This document shows positions 54,631 to 62,413 of a stretch of 64,000 nucleotides of DNA, piece by piece. Each line of letters starts with the position of its first letter. The first letter of the stretch is position 1. This DNA is from VRUE01 sp963728835 (GTDB lineage Bacteria > Actinomycetota > Thermoleophilia > Solirubrobacterales > 70-9): contig CAVSKZ010000003.1 of the NCBI GenBank assembly GCA_963728835.1, positions 62,001 to 126,000 of the forward strand, read 5' to 3'. The notes below the pieces were generated by a model. That model saw nothing but the letters and a program-made list of their open reading frames with translations. It had not been told where the DNA came from and searched no databases. The position numbers and the translations under genes are program-made.

Positions 54631-55634
54631 CTACCTGGCATCGGGCAAGGCACGCCCAGGATGCCGGCTTGCCTTGTACTCGTCGACCCATTGACGGGTC
54701 GAGTACCAATTTCCTCCATATTTGTTGGCCTTGAGCCTGCCGCGCTGCGCAGCCCCGACAAGCGCCGCTCGCGATAGATCTCCGTCTGCGAGTCCGGCGA
54801 GGGGAACCACAGAAAGCGGCCCGGCGAGATTGGGCATCAAGAAGCGGTAAATGCCCTCTTGGACAGACCGAGCAAGCAGTTCAGCGAGCGCGCCAGGATC
54901 TCCGTCGTCGGCTCGCTGCAGGGCCGCCAGATAGCGTTTTCGCTCCTCCTTGTAGATGATCGCGGGGGGATAGCCGTTTTGAACCAGGAGCATCGTCAGC
55001 ACTAGGCGACCGGCTCGGCCATTGCCATCCGGGAATGGGTGAATCCGCTCGAGCGTGGCATGGCGCTCAGCCAGGTGCTCGATGACATGGCAGTCCTTGG
55101 GGGGCCCGGCATTGGTCTCCTTCAGCCAATCTCCCACCAGGGCCGAAACTATGCTGGGCGGCGGTGGCGTCAAATCGGGTCGGAGGGGTTCGATGTCGCC
55201 CGTTCGGTAGCCCCCCGGTTTCTCGTCGGCTCGGAGGCCCTCGGGCGGGAAGTGAACCCAGACGGACTCGACAGCAAGTTGGTGGATGCGACGTAGATCG
55301 GACTCCTTGATCGTGTCTCCGCCCTGGAACCGCCCACGGTAGGCGCCCTCGTAAGTCCAGCGTGCAGCCTCTCCATAGGCCTTCGCCTCCATCCACTCCT
55401 TGAGCTCGTGGGCGCTCCCGGTGACAACGCCCGCCTCGAGAAGGAGTGGACCTGTTTTCGACGCAGCGTGTTTCCCTCGATCGCGGTCGAGTTGTGGGTC
55501 TCTTCGATCCAGATGTCGGCCCATACGTCTTCGAAGACGGTGGGCTCGGGAAGACCGCCAATGATGTTCAAATCTCGACGAGCCTCGTCGAGATTCCTGA
55601 AGACCCGTTGGCGGCTGGGACGTCCTCGTGGCAT
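54631..55634 (-). CDS. Fic-family adenylyltransferase (frameshifted)
   Basis: A 334-residue (corrected) Fic protein. Core motif HPFPDGNGRAGR holds the catalytic His. An N-terminal inhibitory helix motif NSTAIEGNTL (S-x3-E-G-N) places it in the self-inhibited class. The C-terminal end (AALVGAAQRGRLKANKYGG) looks like a small winged helix. The two parts are in different frames; one C missing near 55448-55452 would give KQVPLLLEAGVVTG. GC is visibly lower than in neighbours, suggesting transfer. Fic proteins AMPylate target proteins; the target is unknown. ATG 55634 or 55649. Confidence 0.85.
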
Positions 55635-55659
55635 AGCCTCGTCCAGCATAGCTGTTTTT

Positions 55660-55736
55660 AACTTGATCTGGACAAGGTTGCGAACATCAGTTCGGTTGTC
55701 GTGGCAGGGAAAAACTAATTCCATCTGGACCAGGTT
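55660..55736. promoter_or_regulatory. Direct repeat upstream of fic
   Basis: AACTTGATCTGGACAAGGTT (55660-55679) and AATTCCATCTGGACCAGGTT (55717-55736) share 15 of 20 positions, same orientation, 57 bases apart, in an AT-richer stretch before the fic start. They may be operator or activator sites. The spacing is close to whole helical turns. Confidence 0.45.
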
Positions 55737-55791
55737 TCAGAAAATCCCTGGAGAGTCTGCTTCCAGCCTGACCGGGATGGCGGTCAGGGCG

Positions 55792-56427
55792 CTAGTCGAA
55801 GGCGGCGGCCTTGGCGCTGGGAACCTTGCCGCCGCTGCACTTCGGGCCGTGGCCGGAGCGGGGGAGGATCTGGAAATTGGTGACCGCGTGGACCGGAGTG
55901 GGGGAGCCGTCGTTCTGGGCGAGGGTGATGACCAGCCGGTAGAACCCAGAGCGCAGGTCGTGGTAGTAGATCTCGGGCCTGGTCGCCGGCGAGTAGCTGC
56001 CCGCAGAGCCGATCCGCTCGGCCAGCACGCCGTTGGGGCCCGCGTACTCGGGGAAGTCGAAGGAGGCGCCGACCAGGCGGCCTTTGCCGAATGGGCTGTC
56101 GATCGCCCGCTGGAGCTTCACCGGGTCGACGCAGTCGGGGACCCGGTTGAGCCCGAAGCGGATGTGGCCCTCGCCCAGCTGCGGTTCGCCGCCGAAGTGG
56201 CGTGGCGCCAGCTGGAAGTTGTCCAGGGCGACCTTGACCACGACCGCGTGGCTCGACTGCCGGGCGCCGTTGCGGGGGGAGATCACCTCCACGCTGGGGC
56301 GACCCGTTTCCGTGTCGCCGTCGGCCCGCGCGGTGCCCCCGTCCCTGCCTCCGCCCAGGAGGAGGACGACGAGGGCGACGGCCGCCGCGGACCCGGCGGC
56401 GAGGAGGATCGAGGTTCTGCCTCGCAT
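55792..56427 (-). CDS. Membrane-anchored hypothetical protein
   Basis: A 211-residue protein with an N-terminal helix (ILLAAGSAAAVALVVLLLGG). The extracellular part reads VEVISPRNGARQSSHAVVVK, then FQLAPRHFGGEPQLGEGHIR, RPEIYYHDLRSGFYRLVITL and LPRSGHGPKCSGG. This looks like a single Ig/fibronectin-like beta domain of the DUF4399 kind seen in short exported proteins; that match is tentative. ATG 56427. Confidence 0.65.
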   Translation of the reverse strand: MRGRTSILLAAGSAAAVALVVLLLGGGRDGGTARADGDTETGRPSVEVISPRNGARQSSHAVVVKVALDNFQLAPRHFGGEPQLGEGHIRFGLNRVPDCVDPVKLQRAIDSPFGKGRLVGASFDFPEYAGPNGVLAERIGSAGSYSPATRPEIYYHDLRSGFYRLVITLAQNDGSPTPVHAVTNFQILPRSGHGPKCSGGKVPSAKAAAFD

Positions 56428-56472
56428 GGCGGCCGGGACTTTACGCCTACCGACCCCATAGGCTTTTCCGGG

Positions 56473-56901
56473 ATGAGCCCCGCCGCTGAATTCGCCTACC
56501 GGCTCGGTGCCGCCGCACGCCGCCCGGCCAGCTGGTGGCAGCTGATCAAATTCGGTCTCGTCGGCGGCTCGGGGTACGTGATCAACCTCGCCGTCTTCGC
56601 CCTGCTCAGCGCCGAGCTCGGCCTCCATCACGTCCCAGCCGCCCTCGGCGCCTTCTGCGTCGCGGTGAGCAGCAACTTCCTCTGGAACCGGCACTGGACC
56701 TTCGCGGCTGCCGATGGCCATGCGGGGTTCCAGGCGGCCCGCTTCTTCGCCGTCAGCGCCGGCGCGCTGCTGATCAACCTGATCGCTCTCGAAACCCTCC
56801 TGCTCGGCACCACCCTCGGCGCGCTTCCGGCGCAGGCGATCGCGGTCGCGATCGCGATGCCGTTCAACTTCCTCGGCAACAAGCTCTGGACGTTCGCGTA
56901 G
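56473..56901 (+). CDS. GtrA-family membrane protein
   Basis: A 142-residue four-helix protein. LIKFGLVGGSGYVINLAVFALL, given here in part, and FLWNRHWTFAA and FNFLGNKLWTFA are the GtrA signatures. GtrA proteins move or assist lipid-linked sugars across the membrane in cell-surface glycan synthesis. The partner glycosyltransferase is not in the window. ATG 56473. Confidence 0.92.
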   Translation: MSPAAEFAYRLGAAARRPASWWQLIKFGLVGGSGYVINLAVFALLSAELGLHHVPAALGAFCVAVSSNFLWNRHWTFAAADGHAGFQAARFFAVSAGALLINLIALETLLLGTTLGALPAQAIAVAIAMPFNFLGNKLWTFA

Positions 56902-56958
56902 CCCGGCTGTTCGGTGTCCCCGCTCGCCCGGGCGTTTGGGCGCTAAGATTCCTGACCA

Positions 56959-57735
56959 ATGGCGCAGGCCAGTGCAATCGAGATTCCCTCCGACTGGTAC
57001 CGCCGGGCGTTTCCGCCCGAGGAGACCACCCGCAGGCCGTGGGCGGACCAAACCGAGTCCGAAGTCGATCGCGCCCTGGCGATGCTCGGCGCGACCGGCT
57101 CCGAGCGGGTGCTGGACCTCGCCTGCGGAACGGGAAGGCACTCGCTGGAGCTGGCGCGAAGGGGCTTCTCGGCTGTCGGCGTCGACATCTCGCGAGACCT
57201 GCTCGAGATCGCCGAAAAGGACGCGGAGGCGCAGTCCCTCGACGCCACCTTTGCCGAAGCGGACCTGCGCAAGCTGGACTTCAGCGAGGAGTTCGACCTG
57301 GTTCTCAGCCTCAACGACGGCGCCGTCGGCTACTTCGAGACCGAGGAGGAGAACCGCCGCACCTTCGAGGTCGTTGCGCAGGCGCTGCGCCCCGGCGGCG
57401 GGCACCTGATGCAGCTTCCGAACGTCCTCTACGCCGAAACGCACCTGCCGCAGAAAACCTGGATCGAGGGCGATTCGATGATCGAACTGATCGACCACCG
57501 CTGGGACAGCCGGACCCGCTACTTAGAAGGGACGACGACCCCGATCCACTTCGGCGACGTCTTCGAGGGCGTCTCCCCGATTCCGTTTCGCCAGCGCCTT
57601 TACTCCGTCGAGGAGATCGAAGGCCTCTACGAGTCGGTCGGCATGACCCTGGCAAACGTCTTCAGGGGCAACGGCAAGCCGCGGCCCCCGAAGGACACGC
57701 AGTTCGAGCTCTTCGTCGCAGGCCGGAAGCTTTAG
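56959..57735 (+). CDS. Class I SAM-dependent methyltransferase
   Basis: A 258-residue methyltransferase. Motif I VLDLACGTGRHSLELA, then GVDISRDLLEIAEKDA, FAEADLRKLDF and LVLSLNDGAVGYF. The substrate is not recognisable. The TAG stop is the first part of the terminal repeat of the MITE-like element that follows. Confidence 0.88.
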   Translation: MAQASAIEIPSDWYRRAFPPEETTRRPWADQTESEVDRALAMLGATGSERVLDLACGTGRHSLELARRGFSAVGVDISRDLLEIAEKDAEAQSLDATFAEADLRKLDFSEEFDLVLSLNDGAVGYFETEEENRRTFEVVAQALRPGGGHLMQLPNVLYAETHLPQKTWIEGDSMIELIDHRWDSRTRYLEGTTTPIHFGDVFEGVSPIPFRQRLYSVEEIEGLYESVGMTLANVFRGNGKPRPPKDTQFELFVAGRKL

Positions 57736-57898
57736 GAGGGCTTGGCGAAACCCCCGCGCACGTCTGGCGGCGGCGGACACTGCGCGGTACGGCGTCCTCA
57801 GTCGGCCAAATAGCGCTGCTATTCGGCCCCCCTGCGTCCTTGTCCCGCTTGGTCCGGCGCTCGCCAGCCGCCCACGCGGGTTTCGCCAAGCCCTCCTA
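57733..57898. mobile_element. MITE-like 166-nt element with 21-bp terminal inverted repeats
   Basis: TAGGAGGGCTTGGCGAAACCC (57733-57753) is perfectly inverted at 57878-57898. Inside, CTGGCG...GGAC-type arms and GGCCAAATAGC/GCTATTCGGCC continue the folding, so nearly the whole element can form one long hairpin. It has no coding capacity and lies between two convergent genes; both ends carry TA. It could also serve as terminator. Confidence 0.6.
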
Positions 57899-57905
57899 GA
57901 AGCGC

Positions 57906-58265
57906 CTACCAGGAGCCCTCCAGCCAGCGCAGCAGCTCCGGCATGCGGCTGCGCAGGTCGGGCTCCGGCGTGGCGAGCTCGTGCCTGGCGAGCTCTATCG
58001 CGGCGCCGAGCGAGAAGGTTGCCCGCACCGGGCTCATGCCCAGCGAGGCCTCCAGGCGCTCGACCGCATCGCGGTTGCCACGTAGTGACCAGAGCGCCGC
58101 CCGGGTGCCGGTGGGGTCGAGCTCTGCGAGGTCGACGATGGTCTCGACCGCCTCGCGGACCCGCTCCTCCGGCGGCGCCTCGGAAAGAGCTTCCAGCGTC
58201 CTCTCGACAAGCCGTTCGTCCAGCTGCCCGTCGACTACTCCCGTGACTCCTCTACCCTCTGTCAT
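57906..58265 (-). CDS. Conserved hypothetical alpha-helical protein
   Basis: A 119-residue soluble protein: LDERLVERTLEALSEAPPEE, AVETIVDLAELDPTGTRAAL, FSLGAAIELARHELATPEPD, ending PELLRWLEGSW. It is probably all-helical with no Cys and no membrane segment. GAGGAGG lies eight bases before ATG 58265. No function recognised. Confidence 0.65.
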   Translation of the reverse strand: MTEGRGVTGVVDGQLDERLVERTLEALSEAPPEERVREAVETIVDLAELDPTGTRAALWSLRGNRDAVERLEASLGMSPVRATFSLGAAIELARHELATPEPDLRSRMPELLRWLEGSW

Positions 58266-58370
58266 GTTGGGACCTCCTCTTCAGGTCTCGGCCAGGCCCC
58301 GGGGTGTCGCAAGCACCGCCGGGGCAGCTTTATGAGAGTTTGCGAGTGTAGACTCGGCCTAAGACGATAA

Positions 58371-58421
58371 GCGCCCGTCGCTCAATGGTCAAATTGTCTC
58401 GCTCGTGACGCACGGGAGCGC
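58371..58421 (+). other. tRNA-like leader segment before the LeuRS-like gene
   Basis: GCGCCCGTCGCTCAATGG resembles the 5' end of a bacterial tRNA (acceptor strand, GTNGCTCAATGG D-arm), and ACGGGAGCGC at 58412-58421 can pair back with GCGCCCGT with a small bulge. There is no T-arm or proper anticodon arm, so it is not a tRNA gene. It may be a tRNA fragment or mimic in the mRNA leader of a synthetase-like gene. Confidence 0.4.
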
Positions 58422-58437
58422 ATGAGGAGCCAGGTGG

Positions 58438-60672
58438 ATGAGCAGCGCAAGATCGAGCTACGACGCATCGACGATTGAGGCCGAGCGGCAGGCCGCGTGG
58501 GCGCAGGCCGACGCCTTCGCGACGCCGGCGCCGGACGATGTGGGTCCCGGCCGGGGCGTCTACATCAAGCCCTCCAGCCCCTTCACCTCGGGCAAGCTGC
58601 ACATGGGGCACGTTCGCGACTACTCGATCGGCGACGCCTACGCCCGCTTCCGTCGCGCCCGGGGAGACGCCGTCCTCTTCGGCTTCGGCTTCGACGCGTT
58701 CGGCCTGCCGGCCGAGATGGCGGCGATCGAGCGCAAGGTCCCGCCGGCCGAGTGGGTGCAGGGCTGTGGCGAGCGGATGCTCGAGCAGATGAGGCGGCTC
58801 GGCTTCTCGTTCGACTACGACCGCGTCTTCTACAGCTCCGACGAGGAGCAGTACCGCTGGTCGCAGTGGCTCTTCCTCGTTCTTCTCGAGGCCGGCCTGA
58901 TCTACCGCGACGACACGACCGTCGACTGGTGCGACAGCTGCCGCACGACGCTTGCCGCCCTGCAGGTTGAGGACGGACGCTGCTGGCGCTGCCACAACGA
59001 GGTCCGCCTGATCCGCCGGCCGACCTGGTTCCTGCGCATCACGCCCTACCTGGAGGAGAACGACCGGAGCCTGCGCGAGCTCGAGGAGCGAGGCCACTGG
59101 GACGAGATCTCCCTCTCGACCCAGCGGTACATCCTCGGCCGCAGCGACGGGGTCGAGGTCGAGCTGGCCGGTCCGGACGGAAGCGACTTCGAGGCGTTCA
59201 CGCCACACGGCGACGCGGTCGCGCAGGCGAGCTTCGTATTGATCTCCCCGCGCCACCCGAAGGTCGAGGCATGGGTAACCGACCCGGCCGTGCGGGAGCA
59301 GCTCGACGAGCTTCGCTCCGGCGGATGGGAGCGCAGCGCCCGCGACGCCAGGTCGGTGCCGGTCGTCGATGCCGGCGTCTCGGTGCCGGCGCCGTGGGCG
59401 GTGGATCCCCTGCCGGTCCTGGTCTCGCCGATCGTCGACGCCCGCTACGGGCCCACGGCGGCCCTCGGCATCCCCGCCGCCGACGAGGCGGATGCGGCGG
59501 TCGCGGAGCGTGTGCCGGGGCTGGGGGAGGGGGACGCGGCCGAGTCCGCCCCCGGGGCGCACCCCGACGCCCGGCAGACGGTCCGCTACCGAGCCGCGGA
59601 CTTCTCGATCTCCCGTCAGCGCTTCTGGGGCACGCCGATCCCGATCGTCCACTGCGATGCGTGCGGGGCGGTGCCGGTGCCCGAGGAGGACCTGCCGGTC
59701 GTCCTGCCCCGCGACGTCGAGCCAACCGGCGAGGGCAATCCCCTGGCGGAGCTCGCCGCCTTCGTCGACGTGCCCTGCCCGCGGTGCGACGCGCCCGCCA
59801 GGCGTGAGACCGACACCCTCGACTGCCACTTCGACGCGCTCTGGCTGTGGGTCCCGGCGGCGGTCCCGCCCGACGGCAGGGCCGAGTCCATGTTCGACCA
59901 CCCGGAGCTGCGCACCTGGTTGCCGTCCGAGCGCCTCGTGGCCGGCTCCGACAGCGGCGGCTTCGTCTTCGACCAGCGCGTCGTGACCAAGGCCCTGCGG
60001 GACATCGGTCCCTTCGCGTTCATGGCCGAGGGGGAGCCCTTCTCTGGGTGCCTCTTCCACGAGATGGTGATCGCCGACGGCCGCAAGATGAGCAAGCACC
60101 TGGGCAACGTCGTCGATCCCGACGAGCTGGTCGAGCACTACGGCGCCGACACGGTGCGCCTCGCCATCCTCTATGCGGCGGGCCCGGCGAAGACGCTGAA
60201 CTGGAACGACAGCGCCCTGCGCTTCGCCGACCGCTTCCTGCGCAACGTCTGGTCTTACTCGCAGAAGCGCTTCGAGGGCGTCGCGGCGGCGCCGGAGGAC
60301 CCGGAGGCGGCCGAGGACACCGCGTTCATGCGGGAGCGCCTGTGCAAATGGGCCGACAACGGCCTGGCCCGGATCACCGCGGATCTCGAGCAGCTGCAGA
60401 TGCACAAGGCGGTCCGCAACGTCACGCGCCTCTTCGAGCGTATCCAGGATTTCGAGAAGCGCGTCATCGCGCGTCGCGGAGAGCTGGGTCGCGCAGACGC
60501 GGAGGCCCAGGTCGCGGCCCTGCTCCTGCTTGCGAGAGCGCTCGCTCCCTTCGCGCCCCATGCCGGCGAGGCGCTTCTCCTCGCCGGCGGTGAGGACGCC
60601 GGCGAGCTCCCCGGCGCATGGCCGGAGAGGCTCGTCTTCCCGGCTGCCTCCTCGGGTGCCGGGACGCTCTAG
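58438..60672 (+). CDS. Leucyl-tRNA synthetase-like class I ligase, short paralogue
   Basis: A 744-residue class Ia synthetase, shorter than typical LeuRS (about 800-880). The HIGH motif is GKLHMGHVRDYSIGDAYAR; KMSKS is RKMSKHLGNVVDPDELV; LPAEMAAIERK follows the LeuRS pattern. The CP1 editing domain is present but altered: the threonine-rich TTRPDT is replaced by TPHGDA. The usual C-terminal domain after the anticodon-binding helices is absent. CDSCRTT/CWRCHNE keep a zinc-like cluster. It may charge a non-cognate acceptor, make an aminoacyl adenylate, or be the cell's LeuRS. ATG 58438, AGGAG nine bases upstream. Confidence 0.85.
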   Translation: MSSARSSYDASTIEAERQAAWAQADAFATPAPDDVGPGRGVYIKPSSPFTSGKLHMGHVRDYSIGDAYARFRRARGDAVLFGFGFDAFGLPAEMAAIERKVPPAEWVQGCGERMLEQMRRLGFSFDYDRVFYSSDEEQYRWSQWLFLVLLEAGLIYRDDTTVDWCDSCRTTLAALQVEDGRCWRCHNEVRLIRRPTWFLRITPYLEENDRSLRELEERGHWDEISLSTQRYILGRSDGVEVELAGPDGSDFEAFTPHGDAVAQASFVLISPRHPKVEAWVTDPAVREQLDELRSGGWERSARDARSVPVVDAGVSVPAPWAVDPLPVLVSPIVDARYGPTAALGIPAADEADAAVAERVPGLGEGDAAESAPGAHPDARQTVRYRAADFSISRQRFWGTPIPIVHCDACGAVPVPEEDLPVVLPRDVEPTGEGNPLAELAAFVDVPCPRCDAPARRETDTLDCHFDALWLWVPAAVPPDGRAESMFDHPELRTWLPSERLVAGSDSGGFVFDQRVVTKALRDIGPFAFMAEGEPFSGCLFHEMVIADGRKMSKHLGNVVDPDELVEHYGADTVRLAILYAAGPAKTLNWNDSALRFADRFLRNVWSYSQKRFEGVAAAPEDPEAAEDTAFMRERLCKWADNGLARITADLEQLQMHKAVRNVTRLFERIQDFEKRVIARRGELGRADAEAQVAALLLLARALAPFAPHAGEALLLAGGEDAGELPGAWPERLVFPAASSGAGTL

Positions 60673-60690
60673 AGATTTGAACGAAAGTAG

Positions 60691-60760
60691 TTGACTGGTT
60701 GCTGTAAACCTGTTATGAATGGAATTGCTGACGATCAGCGCAGCGAAGAGGCGGGGTCCA
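60691..60760 (+). promoter_or_regulatory. Sigma-70-type promoter and conserved leader motif (copy 1)
   Basis: TTGACT (60691-60696), 17 bases, TATGAA (60714-60719). Ten bases after TGTTAT is GCTGACGA (60727-60734), then GCGAAGAGGCG. The same order occurs at 61977-62043. The rest of the 60673-61074 stretch has no convincing gene; it is a leader of about 345 nt with GC-rich potential hairpins before the GNAT gene. Confidence 0.7.
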
Positions 60761-61074
60761 CTCAACGGAGGCTCGCCTGGCACGGCAAAGGGAGAGTCCG
60801 GTAAAGAGCCGCGACACGGCATCGGCACACTCTGCTGACCCTTGTTGCCCCCGACCTCTTCCTGCGCACCTCTTGCGCGGCGGGTTGGATACCGCGCGCC
60901 GCGCTCCACTTTGAATTCCGGCCCGACGACTCTGGTCGCCGGGGTCTCGGGTCGCTCGCGGCGCAATTGCAAGGTGGTGAAACCGTTTGCCTCCGTCGCG
61001 CGTTCTTCCCTCCAGGGAGTACCAGAAAAAGTATGTTGAGTTTTCTAATGGGCTTCGCGGGAAGGATGGTTTTA

Positions 61075-61941
61075 ATGGGAGAGCAAGGGAAGCTGAAGGC
61101 CGCGGCGCGCGACGTTGCACGGCTGGCGGCCAGTGAGAAGGCATTTTGGGCCGGGCTCTGGGAGACCCCGATCCAGGACGCGGTGCACGAGAGCGGGGTC
61201 GACGTCGTGCGTTTCGGCCCGATCCATGCGGCATGCGTCGCGGAGGTGCCCAGGCATTCGGGGGTCAACTTCGTCCTCGGCGCCAGTGAGGCAGGCGCCG
61301 TTTCGCACGGACACCTGCGCGATGCGGTCCGCTGGCTCGAGACCAGGCGCTCTGCATGGAGCGAGGATTGCGGCGTCGACTATCGCGTTCCCGTCATCCC
61401 CGGCCTGCCCGAGGCAGCCGAGGCGGAAGACTGGCTGCGGGAGCACGGGCACGTTCGCGACGAGGGAGTGGCGAAGCTGGTCCGCGACGCGACCGAGCCG
61501 CGGTTTTCCCCGGCGGCGGACATCGAGGTGCTCGACTGGGAGGAGTGGGACGAAGGGTTCGCAGCCCCACTCGCCGAGAGCCTCGGCCTCTCGACGGCAG
61601 CCGAGATCTTCTTCCTCTGCCTGCTGGAAGAGGAGGACTGGCGTTGCTATTGCGGCATCATCGGCGACGACCCCCTCGCCTATGTCGCGATGCACGTCGG
61701 CGCCGGAGTGGCCTCGATCGCGCTGGCGTCCCGGCACTACGCGGGTCGCGGCGGAGAGGGACAGCTCGCTGTCCTGCATCGCTGCATGGAAGACGCGAGG
61801 GCGGAGGGCTGTGACGCGTTCGTCCTGGTCGACGCCGGTGGCGAATCGCCGGTGATCGATCGCGCGAGCCTCCTCCAGGCCGGCTTCGAAGTCGCCTACC
61901 GGGTGCCGAGCTGGCACAGCCCGGCACGGGTTGCGGCGTGA
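61075..61941 (+). CDS. GNAT-fold acyltransferase-like protein
   Basis: A 288-residue protein. The N-terminal half (to about 150) is unlike known families by eye: VDVVRFGPIHAACVAEVPRH, HGHLRDAVRWLE. The C-terminal half is GNAT-like: PLAYVAMHVGAGVASIAL, a core RGGEGQLAVLHRCMEDARAE and FVLVDAGGESPVIDRASLLQ, ending LLQAGFEVAYRVPSWHSP. GNATs of this shape acylate small molecules or proteins, and some use aminoacyl-tRNA. ATG 61075 has AAGGA eight bases upstream; ATG 61066 is also possible. Confidence 0.75.
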   Translation: MGEQGKLKAAARDVARLAASEKAFWAGLWETPIQDAVHESGVDVVRFGPIHAACVAEVPRHSGVNFVLGASEAGAVSHGHLRDAVRWLETRRSAWSEDCGVDYRVPVIPGLPEAAEAEDWLREHGHVRDEGVAKLVRDATEPRFSPAADIEVLDWEEWDEGFAAPLAESLGLSTAAEIFFLCLLEEEDWRCYCGIIGDDPLAYVAMHVGAGVASIALASRHYAGRGGEGQLAVLHRCMEDARAEGCDAFVLVDAGGESPVIDRASLLQAGFEVAYRVPSWHSPARVAA

Positions 61942-61976
61942 GCCTGCAACGGTCAGCCACTTTTGCGCAAAAAGAC

Positions 61977-62050
61977 TTGACTGGTAGCGGGAGCGTGTGT
62001 TATACGTACACACGCTGACGACCAAGCGTTTGCGAAGAGGTGAGAAATCC
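61977..62050 (+). promoter_or_regulatory. Promoter, palindromic operator and leader motif (copy 2)
   Basis: TTGACT (61977-61982) and TATACG (62001-62006). The -10 box lies in the centre of GCGTGTG-N9-CACACGC (61993-62015), a perfect inverted repeat able to bind a repressor. GCTGACGA (62014-62021) and GCGAAGAGGTG follow as in copy 1 at 60691. From here to 62413 there is no gene I can support; a leader of about 400 nt runs to threonine synthase. Confidence 0.7.
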
Positions 62051-62307
62051 CGGTCAGGGGCGACTCGCTTTGCGATGACTAAGGAGTTGTGTCGAGTCAT
62101 GAGTCGAGAAGACGGACGTTTCGGGTGCAACACAAGGAAGGCAATGACGCTGCGCGCGCTGCCCCACCTCGAGCACGTAGCGCTGCCCCCCGTGACGGCC
62201 GTCTCGCCCTCTCACCCCTGGCAGCTAGGCCCTCGGAGAGGGGGGGCGGCCATATAGCTGGCCGAAGCGCAGGTTCTTAGCCGTGGCTGACCGAGGCCAC
62301 GATGAAT

Positions 62308-62353
62308 TTGGGCCCGTCCCCGCGGAACGTGACAGCCGCTCGGACGGGCCCAA
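62308..62353 (+). promoter_or_regulatory. Hairpin in the threonine synthase leader
   Basis: TTGGGCCCGTCC (62308-62319) pairs perfectly with 62342-62353. It lies about 60 bases upstream of the start codon and may act in attenuation or be a terminator without T-run. The following GGGGGTGGCAGCGCC faintly recalls a T-box core but does not match the invariant bases. Confidence 0.55.
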
Positions 62354-62413
62354 TTCCTTGCTGGGGGTGGCAGCGCCTTGGAGCGCCCAGTACCCTGCTC
62401 GGAGGAGACGTCG

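Noticed and set aside
58371..58443. A second tRNA gene
   Set aside because: Only the 5' acceptor/D-arm-like part is present; there is no anticodon arm or T-arm consensus.
62354..62413. T-box riboswitch before threonine synthase
   Set aside because: GGGGGTGGCAGCGCC resembles the T-box core but lacks the invariant NACCGCG, and no stem I or specifier loop could be drawn. The leader at 60960-61010 (GGTGGTGAAACCG) fails for the same reason.
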